Shown piece by piece: positions 7,148 through 11,671 of a stretch of DNA of 11,671 nt. The stretch spans positions 1-11,671 of the forward strand of contig JACRPD010000001.1 in NCBI GenBank assembly GCA_016214105.1, given 5' to 3'. Position 1 is the first letter of the stretch; the number at the start of each line of letters is the position of its first letter. The translations under genes were made by a program, and so were the position numbers. This DNA is from Candidatus Magasanikiibacteriota bacterium. GTDB taxonomy: Bacteria > Patescibacteriota > Patescibacteriia > Magasanikbacterales > UBA922. A model generated the notes under the pieces. The model saw only the letters and a list, made by a program, of their open reading frames with translations, searched no databases and was not told the origin of the DNA.

Positions 7148-7190
7148 TGTGGATAAGTGAACTTGCAAGAAAATGATTTTTTGGTATACT
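7148..7190 (+). promoter_or_regulatory. Strong extended -10 promoter with upstream perfect DnaA box
   Basis: TGTGGATAA (7148-7156) is a perfect DnaA box on the minus strand. TTGCAA (-35, 7163-7168), a 16-bp spacer and TGG-TATACT (extended -10; hexamer 7185-7190) follow. The distance from the end of the box to the -10 hexamer is 28 bases, exactly as in the promoter at 9071-9113. Transcription would start near 7197. Confidence 0.7.
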
Positions 7191-7196
7191 AAAAAC

Positions 7197-7362
7197 AGTA
7201 TGGAAAATTTACAAGGAACAATTTGTCCGACAACCGTAAAGCGTATTGACTGGATTAGTTTGTTTTACGTTGTATTCGGCGGGGCAAAGTGTTCAAGGAA
7301 AGTTCGTGCATAAGCGCGATCAATACCAAGAATAACACCCCGCGAAATACGCGGGGTTTTTC
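7197..7362 (+). ncRNA. Candidate small RNA (about 165 nt) or leaderless 37-codon ORF
   Basis: A strong promoter at one end and a textbook terminator at the other define a transcript of about 165 nt. A stem of 10 bp with one bulge can form (7230-7240 with 7264-7273), and GTATTGA at 7244-7250 is complementary to TCAATAC near 7320-7326. The same stretch contains an ORF of 37 codons, 7200-7313 (MENLQGTICPTTVKRIDWIS...), whose ATG lies about 3 bases from the predicted transcription start; it would need leaderless translation. I cannot assign it to 6S, SRP, tmRNA or RNase P families. Whether it works as RNA or peptide is open. Confidence 0.5.
7337..7362 (+). terminator. Rho-independent terminator
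   Basis: An 8-bp perfect stem (ACCCCGCG, 7337-7344, with CGCGGGGT, 7350-7357) with a 5-nt loop is followed directly by a T-run. It ends the short transcript that begins near 7197. Confidence 0.9.
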
Positions 7363-7378
7363 GTTAATAGACCGTTCT

Positions 7379-7471
7379 TTAGAAATTAGCAGGCAACGCA
7401 GTATATATCAAACATCATCAGACTTAGGATCGAGTGGAAGGGATAAGGCTGTCCCTTGCTTCGGTCCTAAG
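7379..7471 (+). promoter_or_regulatory. Possible promoter and structured 5' leader of the zinc-ribbon gene
   Basis: TTAGAA (7379-7384), 17 bp and TATATA (7402-7407) form a weak candidate promoter. The leader can fold: 7423-7433 (CTTAGGATCGA) pairs with 7461-7471 over 11 bp with one G-U, enclosing a second 6-bp stem, AAGGGA/TCCCTT (7438-7443 with 7452-7457). The structure ends 10 bases before the Shine-Dalgarno, so it could be a regulatory leader. No known riboswitch class is recognised. Confidence 0.4.
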
Positions 7472-7492
7472 ATCACACTAAAGGAGGGGGAA

Positions 7493-7705
7493 ATGAGTAA
7501 AAAGAGGTCGAGGAGGTGCGCCAAGTGTGGGGCTGCTGTGCAGCCAAACGGTAAGTTCTGTGCGAAGGGCCACCTGGGTGGCGTGGGTGTGGTGTATGCG
7601 CCATACTCGCAGGAGAAGATTCTCGCTGGACAGAACGGATTTGGGCTACCAGTTCAGACCAAGGGTTCATCGCAGGTTGCGAGGGTCTCGGGCACGACTT
7701 CGTAG
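7493..7705 (+). CDS. Small zinc-ribbon hypothetical protein, 70 aa
   Basis: The protein starts with a basic tail, then RCAKCGAAVQPNGKFCAKGHLGG, a C-x2-C ... C-x3-H pattern that suggests a single zinc ribbon. The remaining 45 residues are Gly/Val/Ser/Gln-rich with no recognised domain. The start at 7493 is fixed by AAGGAGGGGG (7481-7490) at ideal spacing, the only strong Shine-Dalgarno next to a gene in the window; the frame is open further upstream to 7289, but that part is leader and terminator. Codon choice is G/C-rich (tcg, agg, ggc, gtg) unlike the AT-leaning neighbours. These features point to a high-expression or recently acquired gene. Function is unknown. Confidence 0.65.
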   Translation: MSKKRSRRCAKCGAAVQPNGKFCAKGHLGGVGVVYAPYSQEKILAGQNGFGLPVQTKGSSQVARVSGTTS

Positions 7706-7859
7706 GAGGTCGGTGATGTGTGGTGGTGAAGAAAGGAGGAAAAAATACTGCGTTGCCACCCCACAATTATTTCAGAATTTTTTCTGTGATGATTACGGGT
7801 TTTATTCTAAATCAACAAACCCCTCTCCTTGTAGGAGAGGGGGAGGGGTTGCAAAACCA
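7706..7859. other. Intergenic tail with orphan Shine-Dalgarno
   Basis: After the zinc-ribbon stop there is a second strong Shine-Dalgarno-like stretch, GAAAGGAGG (about 7732-7740), with no ATG or GTG at suitable spacing (ATACTG follows). This looks like the start region of a lost or truncated gene, or a non-AUG start. The ORF from 7714 runs into radA antisense and has no protein-like features. Confidence 0.35.
7818..7850 (-). terminator. Hairpin repeat, probable radA terminator
   Basis: CCCCTCTCC (7820-7828) pairs perfectly with GGAGAGGGG (7834-7842) around a 5-nt loop. A second GAGGGGTT (7843-7850) can pair alternatively with AACCCCTC (7818-7825). On the minus strand the hairpin is followed by TTTGTTG, so it can terminate radA, whose stop is at 7860-7862. 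The sequence type also occurs as a dispersed repeat in many bacterial genomes (from memory). Confidence 0.65.
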
Positions 7860-9002
7860 CTAGGTTTGTTTAATCAGCTCTTGAATATTCTTTACGTCAA
7901 TTGTTTTTGTGTTTAAGTGTTTAGGTACCCCAGTGTTTAAATGCGTAATCACTCTCTTCATCCCCAACTTTTCGCATTCTCTAATTCTTTTTTCAACTTG
8001 CGTAACGCCGCGCACCTCGCCGCCGAGTCCGACTTCGCCGAATACCGCTAAATCAGCGCCGAGTTTTTTGTCTTTGTAAGCGCTGGCGATAGCGAGGCAG
8101 ACAGCCAGGTCAGCCGCCGGTTCGTCCGCGGTGATGCCGCCGACAACATTTAAATGAATGTCATATTGCGCCAGATTCAAGCCGGCGCGTTTTTGCAAGA
8201 CCGCGGTTAAAACATGCAGACGATTCAAATAACGCTCGCCCTCAAGATAGAGGACAACATCAACTAAGTGCTCCAAAGTTTTTGGTCCGGCGACCTCGCC
8301 GTCTTTGGTCACGTGGCCGACGATGATTATCGCGGTATTGGTTGATTTCGCGGTTTCCAGAAGTTTTACCGCGCAGGCTTTAATTTGGTTGATGCTGCCT
8401 GCTTGCCCTGAGCCTGTCGAAGGGCTGGCATCTTCGGAATGAATTGTTTGGATTGAATCAATAATTGCCAGCGGCGATTTTGTTTGTTGAGACGCATTGC
8501 AATGCGCCTGTACGGCGATTGTGGCGCAGATTTTTTCCACCGATGTTTCATTAGCCAATTGCAGAGACGCATTACAATGCGTCTGTACGGCGATTATTCG
8601 ATCCGCGCGCAATTTTATTTGTTCAACGGATTCTTCGCCGGAAATATATAATGTGTTTGGTATTATTGCGGCCAGTTGAATCGCCAGCGTTGATTTGCCA
8701 ATTCCCGGTTCTCCGCCGAGCAAAATTAAACTGCCCGGCACAATTCCTCCACCGAGGACCCTGTCAAATTCAGCCAAATTCGTCTGCTGTCTTTTTACAT
8801 TTTCTCCTTTAATTTCTGACAATCTCACCGTCTTCACCGCCGCATGACTCGTCGTCTCGTTTGTGTTTTGTTTATTGTGTTCTGTGTTTTGTTCAACAGT
8901 TCCCCATTTTCCGCACTCTAAACATCTGCCCGTCCACTTCTGGTATTGCGCGCCGCAGTTGGAGCAGAGGAAGATTGTGGTATTTTTGTCAGTCATAACC
9001 AT
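7860..9002 (-). CDS. radA: DNA repair ATPase RadA with internal deletion and repeat-derived insertions
   Basis: RadA (Sms) is a RecA-like branch-migration ATPase with a C-terminal Lon-protease-like domain. The 380-residue product has the zinc ribbon C13-x2-C16 ... C27-x2-C30, Walker A GEPGIGKST (97-105), SGEES, Walker B LAIIDS (178-183), GHVTKDGEVAGPKTLEH, and the Lon-like part from about 262 on (LTAVLQKRAGLNLAQYDIHLNVVGGI ... FGEVGLGGEVR). The KNRFG motif and following linker are absent: VVLYLEGERY joins LNRLHVLTAVL directly, so about 80-90 conserved residues are lost in frame. Insertions come from repeats: AVQTHCNAS (138-146), AVQAHCNAS (163-171), PSTGSGQAG (194-202). The linker EQNTEHNKQNTNE and tail HLNTGVPKHLNTKT are low-complexity. 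The start may be 9002 or the ATG at 8996. Function is doubtful without KNRFG. Confidence 0.88.
   Translation of the reverse strand: MVMTDKNTTIFLCSNCGAQYQKWTGRCLECGKWGTVEQNTEHNKQNTNETTSHAAVKTVRLSEIKGENVKRQQTNLAEFDRVLGGGIVPGSLILLGGEPGIGKSTLAIQLAAIIPNTLYISGEESVEQIKLRADRIIAVQTHCNASLQLANETSVEKICATIAVQAHCNASQQTKSPLAIIDSIQTIHSEDASPSTGSGQAGSINQIKACAVKLLETAKSTNTAIIIVGHVTKDGEVAGPKTLEHLVDVVLYLEGERYLNRLHVLTAVLQKRAGLNLAQYDIHLNVVGGITADEPAADLAVCLAIASAYKDKKLGADLAVFGEVGLGGEVRGVTQVEKRIRECEKLGMKRVITHLNTGVPKHLNTKTIDVKNIQELIKQT
8406..8424 (-). repeat. Intragenic CCCTTCGACagGCTCAGGG repeat, copy 2
   Basis: The minus strand reads cccttcgacaggctcaggg, 18 of 19 identical to 1980-1998. Here it encodes part of PSTGSGQAG within RadA, between Walker B and the GHVTKDG motif, in a different frame from copy 1. 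Normal RadA has no counterpart to this loop extension. Confidence 0.88.
8489..8520 (-). repeat. AGACGCATT palindromic repeat in radA, copy A
   Basis: A 32-bp unit, gagacgcattgcaatgcg... to tacggcgatt, is repeated at 8564-8595 in the same orientation with 2 differences. Its core, GACGCATTGCAATGCG, is nearly self-complementary. It encodes AVQAHCNAS and flanking residues in RadA. Confidence 0.88.
8564..8595 (-). repeat. AGACGCATT palindromic repeat in radA, copy B
   Basis: This is the second copy of the 32-bp unit, 43 bp from copy A, encoding AVQTHCNAS and flanking residues in the same frame. The core AGACGCATTACAATGCGTCT is a near-perfect palindrome. The two copies insert similar peptides before and after the LANETSVEKIC segment of RadA. 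Confidence 0.88.
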
Positions 9003-9029
9003 ATAATTTTAGCATAGCTGAAATTATAT
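9001..9029 (-). promoter_or_regulatory. Palindrome and candidate -10 boxes at the radA start
   Basis: ATATAATTT (9001-9009) and AAATTATAT (9021-9029) form a perfect 9-bp inverted repeat with an 11-bp gap. It overlaps the radA start codon (9002-9000) and contains TATAAT and TAAAAT on the minus strand, either of which could be the -10. It may be an operator or only A/T symmetry. No strong -35 is seen. Confidence 0.4.
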
Positions 9030-9070
9030 GTCCAAAACCTCACAAGACATTAATTATTGGCGTTTTTGGT

Positions 9071-9113
9071 TGTGGATAACTGTATTGACAAATACATAGA
9101 TTTTTGGTATAAT
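9071..9113 (+). promoter_or_regulatory. Consensus promoter with upstream perfect DnaA box
   Basis: TGTGGATAA (9071-9079, perfect DnaA box on the minus strand) precedes a perfect TTGACA (9085-9090), a 17-bp spacer and TGG-TATAAT (9105-9113), an extended consensus promoter. Box to -10 spacing is 28 bases, as at 7148-7190, and both share TTTTTGGTATA. It drives the ATPase gene through an A/T-rich leader of about 90 nt (9120-9210). A 10-bp tandem direct repeat (AAGCTAAAAT, 9188-9197 and 9198-9207) sits just before the ATG. Confidence 0.78.
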
Positions 9114-9210
9114 TTCTTTACTAAAGTATAGAAATTAATAAAAAAAATTGTAGATAAAGTATAAATTTTAAATAATACTGTATTTTTAAGCTAAAATAAG
9201 CTAAAATTTT

Positions 9211-10226
9211 ATGTATATAAAACGCGCTCTTGAGAGCCAGGTTGAGAAGTTCTTGTTTAAGGGTAAAATTTTAATTATTTATGGAGCGAGGCAAGTAGGA
9301 AAAACTACCTTGGTAAAAGCCCTGTTAGAAAAACATGGTTCTTCCGCGGGATATTATAACTGCGATCTTCCTGAGGTAAGACAAATATTAGAAAGCAAAA
9401 ATCCCTATTTAATAAAGGATTATATTGGAGTTAAAAAATTAGCGGTTTTTGACGAAGCTCAGCAGGTACGCGAAGTCGGTATGTCCTTAAAATTGCTGCA
9501 CGATACTTTTCCGCAAATTCAGGTGATAGCGACAGGTTCATCCAGTTTGCCCAATTGGAAACTTTTTTGTCCTACGGATTCTTCCCCGGGGTAGTGACGG
9601 CTGATATGGCAGGTCGCGAATTATTTTTGCGGAATTTAGCCGGAAATTATTTATATAAAGACGTGCTGATGTTTGAAAATTTGCGCCGTTCAGATTTATT
9701 GCTGGACTTATTAAAATTATTGGCTCTGCAAGTCGGCGCGGAAGTTTCTGTCAATGAATTGTCCGTGAAATTAAAATGCAACGTCAAAACCGTGGAGCGT
9801 TACTTGGATTTGTTGGAGAAAAGTTTTGTGATTTTCCGCCTTCGTCCCTTTAGCCGCAATCTGCGCAACGAGATTGGCAAAAAGATCAAGGTGTTATTTT
9901 ACGATTTAGGCGTGCGCAACGCTTTGATAGAAAGATTTTCTTCACTTGCCGTGCGCGATGATGTGGGCGCTTTGTGGGAAAACTTTTGCGTGCTGGAGCG
10001 GATAAAATCCAACCAACAGAAAGGCATTTATTGCAATATTTATTTTTGGCGCAATCACGCCGGCAAAGAGGTGGATTATTTGGAAGAACGGGATGGCAAA
10101 ATAAGCGCTTTTGAATTTAAATGGGGCAGCGGCAAGTATCGCCCGCCGGAGGATTTTATGCGGGTATATGGCGTCAGTGAGGTGGAAGTGATAAATCGGG
10201 AGAATTTATTGGAGTTTATTTTTTAA
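9211..10226 (+). pseudogene. AAA_14/DUF4143-type ATPase, broken by internal deletion
   Basis: This is a member of the ATPase family with an N-terminal AAA domain and a C-terminal DUF4143 (restriction-nuclease-like) domain. These are common in archaea, CPR and anaerobes; their role is poorly known. The first frame from 9211 gives YIKRALESQ, Walker A GARQVGKTT (25-33), Walker B LAVFDEAQQ (77-85) and VIATGSSS (105-112). It then leaves the family and stops at 9592-9594. The second frame resumes at about 9552 with QLETFLSYGFFPGVV and continues through a helical domain (VSVNELSVKLKCNVKTVERYLDLLEKSFVIFRL), FYDLGVRNALI, DVGALWENF and EVDYLEERDGKISAFEFKW to the stop at 10224-10226. Roughly 50 residues (normally FDL...EPLTGR...PLS..E) are missing at the junction 9547-9552. 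Confidence 0.83.
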
Positions 10227-10239
10227 AGCGAGGCGGCGT

Positions 10240-10280
10240 AACAAAAATCCATCCGCCAATGAGGCGGATGGATATTTGTT
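10240..10280. terminator. 18-bp hairpin, likely bidirectional terminator
   Basis: Arms 10240-10257 and 10263-10280 pair over 18 bp with one mismatch; the core TCCATCCGCC/GGCGGATGGA is perfect with a 5-nt loop. An A-rich left flank and T-rich right flank allow termination on either strand, for the ATPase gene (stop 10226) and for transcripts arriving from the right. Confidence 0.8.
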
Positions 10281-10290
10281 GGCAACTCCA

Positions 10291-10353
10291 CGTCCACTTT
10301 TGGTATTGCGCGCCGCAGTTGGAGCAGAGGAAGATTGTGTTTTCTTTTGACAC
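10291..10353 (-). pseudogene. Remnant of a second radA 5' end
   Basis: On the minus strand a GTG at 10353-10351 starts MSKENTIFLCSNCGAQYQKWT, 21 residues that match the resident RadA N-terminus (TDKNTTIFLCSNCGAQYQKWT). Identity with radA stops at 10291, after which the frame goes to unrelated residues. The codons before IFLC differ from resident radA, while the next 49 bases differ only by one synonymous change. The GTG is 2 bases after the stop of the SGNH-fusion gene, the kind of spacing seen in operons, so radA may originally have followed that gene. Confidence 0.65.
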
Positions 10354-10355
10354 AC

Positions 10356-11671
10356 TTAAAGGGAAGCGGCCGCAGCTTCGGCTAGAGCTTTGTGGCCAGT
10401 TTTTGAAGGGTGAAGTCCGTCTTTTGTCCAGCCACTTTTTGCGGCGCCGGGATCATTTGTATCAACTGCCAATGAATAGTAATCTATTATTTCGTCTATC
10501 AGATTACCCTGCTGGCTTTTGATCCAAGAATTAACATTTTCAGTAATAGCTTGATCAGGAGGTGTCCAGGTAGGATATGTTTTCCACGGTATGATGGTTA
10601 TGGCAGTGACTTTTAATTGTTGGTTTTTGCCAAAATTGTAGATATTGGTTAGTCTTTTTTTAATTGCGTTTTCGTTTACTCCACTAGCGATGTCGTTTAC
10701 TCCTCCGAGAATAAACAAATCAGTAAATCCTTCGCTTTGGAGGTTTTGTTTGTCCTTAATTTGATCATACATCCATAAAGTTTGTTCGCCGGATTTGGCG
10801 ATTTTTTCAAAACTGATTTTTCCCCCGCACCCTTTTTGTAATTGGTCAATATATGAATTAGCATCAGCGGTTATTGAATCACCAACAGCCAAAATTTTGT
10901 GTGGTGAAGAAGGGCATGACGCCGTCCAATCGGTTCCTCCCGCGGTTGGTTTACTTGTGTCTGTGGTTGAGTCAGTTGCGTTTGTGGAATTAATATTTGG
11001 TAGGCCGCTTTTAAATGGGCATTTAGTCAGATCAGAGTTTTCCGGAGCTGTTTTGAAGCTAGAAGCGCCGAGCTGTTGTATGACACCGGTCACACTTTTA
11101 GCAAAATTCATTTTTCCTAGACTGCAATTACCGGGTGGTGAAGCCATCCATTTATTTATATCACATCCGATTTTTAAAAGAGAACTCAAAGCCCCTGGAC
11201 CGCAATTGTGGCCAATATAGAGCATGAAAAATTTATCCGGAGCTGAAGTACTGGAGCAAGTTCCTTCTATTTTTGCTACATTTTTGTCTGCGAGCAACGC
11301 GGCATAGGCATTGTTAACCCAAGGGTTTGTAAGGCCGGGTGAATCGCAATAAATATCCCATTTGATTTTCTTGAGTGCATCTTTGCAGTAAGGTTGAAAA
11401 ACCTGGAAAAGGCCGATAAATTTACCTGTTTTGCCTCCTTTGGCCTCAGGATTTAAACCAGATTCTTTATAGGCGAAAGCTTTGTAAATTCTCCAATCTA
11501 TGCCCGCGCAATTGGCAAAGGCTTGAAAGGTCGCATCATAAGCCGTAGTTGCAAGCCCCTTGGCAGAACCTGTAGTTGGTGTAGCTGGTGTAATTGGATC
11601 ATGATTTTCAAACACCATTGATTCAATAGGTATTTTTTCCAAATACCTCACCCGCAAATTTTTAAACTCCA
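10356..11671 (-). CDS. Lytic transglycosylase-SGNH hydrolase fusion protein (partial)
   Basis: The frame is open to the right edge, so the N-terminus is outside or just at the border; residues are counted from a TTG at 11657 (433 codons to the stop at 10356-10358). Residues about 40-200 form a Slt-type lysozyme-like domain: IDWRIYKAFAYKESGLNPEAKG with catalytic Glu65, GLFQVF, and YIGHNCGPGAL in place of the AYNAGPG motif. A Thr/Ser-rich linker (about 210-240) leads to an SGNH/GDSL hydrolase: LAVGDSIT (Ser251), LGGVNDI (Asn321), DGLHPSKTGH (Asp423, His426). Many cysteines suggest disulfides outside the cytoplasm. The pairing suggests one protein that cleaves glycan strands and removes ester groups such as O-acetyl; the substrate is inference. 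Confidence 0.85.
   Translation of the reverse strand, partial: EFKNLRVRYLEKIPIESMVFENHDPITPATPTTGSAKGLATTAYDATFQAFANCAGIDWRIYKAFAYKESGLNPEAKGGKTGKFIGLFQVFQPYCKDALKKIKWDIYCDSPGLTNPWVNNAYAALLADKNVAKIEGTCSSTSAPDKFFMLYIGHNCGPGALSSLLKIGCDINKWMASPPGNCSLGKMNFAKSVTGVIQQLGASSFKTAPENSDLTKCPFKSGLPNINSTNATDSTTDTSKPTAGGTDWTASCPSSPHKILAVGDSITADANSYIDQLQKGCGGKISFEKIAKSGEQTLWMYDQIKDKQNLQSEGFTDLFILGGVNDIASGVNENAIKKRLTNIYNFGKNQQLKVTAITIIPWKTYPTWTPPDQAITENVNSWIKSQQGNLIDEIIDYYSLAVDTNDPGAAKSGWTKDGLHPSKTGHKALAEAAAASL

Larger units (their letters stand above)
8931..10339. mobile_element. Candidate insertion in radA flanked by 49-bp direct repeats
   Basis: Direct repeats 8931-8979 and 10291-10339 are 48/49 identical and 1360 bp apart; the one difference is synonymous (Gln CAG/CAA) in the radA frame. 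The first copy lies in radA codons 8-24. The second copy, on the same strand, continues into a plausible alternative RadA N-terminus. Removing one repeat plus the DNA between would restore a complete radA 5' end joined to the SGNH gene. The enclosed DNA carries the present radA start and promoter region, a DnaA-box promoter, the broken ATPase gene and a terminator hairpin. No integrase or transposase is visible, so the mobile nature is inference; duplication or misassembly are alternatives. Confidence 0.45.

Noticed and set aside
7289..7312. RNase P RNA-like start (AAGGAAAGTTCG)
   Set aside because: It only loosely resembles the RNase P P4 strand, and the transcript ends about 60 bases later, far too short.
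7289..7492. Upstream extension of the zinc-ribbon gene
   Set aside because: It runs through a rho-independent terminator and the leader hairpin, while a strong Shine-Dalgarno marks 7493.
7714..7916. ORF starting MCGGEERRKKYC
   Set aside because: It crosses the hairpin repeat and the antisense of the radA 3' end, with no protein-like pattern.
8489..8595. CRISPR-like array from two 32-bp repeats 43 bp apart
   Set aside because: There are only two copies, they are in frame inside radA, and the spacer encodes conserved RadA sequence; no cas genes are present.
1..11671. UGA recoded to Gly as in Gracilibacteria/SR1
   Set aside because: TGA serves as the normal stop of scpB, ndk and the winged-helix gene and is not found inside conserved frames.

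Overview
The window reads like a chromosome segment of a Candidate Phyla Radiation (Patescibacteria) bacterium, probably Parcubacteria-like. This is inferred from gene style: a short Rel without the C-terminal regulatory domains, an Ndk with a large insert, a compact AspRS C-terminus, almost no Shine-Dalgarno sequences, and short palindromic repeats inside coding genes. The code is standard: TGA ends several genes and Trp is TGG. Species cannot be fixed from the sequence alone.

Layout, left to right. Bases 1-262 are the 3' end of an aspartyl-tRNA synthetase gene, followed by a small winged-helix-like gene (280-570) and a near-perfect 36-bp inverted repeat (576-660) just upstream of scpA. Then comes scpA-scpB-D-Ala-D-Ala carboxypeptidase. 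The carboxypeptidase is broken by a frameshift with apparent loss of sequence right after its KTG motif. A tRNA-Leu(CAA) on the minus strand abuts its stop codon. parA-parB follow, then a compound hairpin separates them from a convergent rel gene. scpAB and parAB together form a chromosome segregation neighbourhood (ParB loading and SMC-kleisin). ndk is divergent from rel.

Bases 7118-7860 hold no conventional housekeeping gene. They contain a strong promoter with a perfect DnaA box, a short terminated transcript (candidate ncRNA or leaderless 37-codon ORF), and a small zinc-ribbon gene with a strong Shine-Dalgarno and GC-rich codons unlike its neighbours.

The most interesting part is 7860-10360. 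radA (minus strand) carries several repeat-derived peptide insertions and lacks the segment that normally holds the KNRFG motif. A 49-bp piece of its 5' end is repeated about 1.36 kb away (8931-8979 and 10291-10339, one synonymous difference). The second copy begins with a plausible alternative RadA N-terminus two bases after the stop of the next gene. The simplest reading is that the intervening DNA, with a strong DnaA-box promoter and a broken AAA_14/DUF4143 ATPase gene, entered an ancestral radA and supplied a new 5' end and promoter. The window ends in a minus-strand gene fusing a lytic transglycosylase domain to an SGNH hydrolase domain, open at the window edge.

Three genes in about 8 kb (carboxypeptidase, radA, ATPase) show internal loss of conserved sequence. 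This could be real decay or an assembly problem and should be checked on reads before biological conclusions are drawn.
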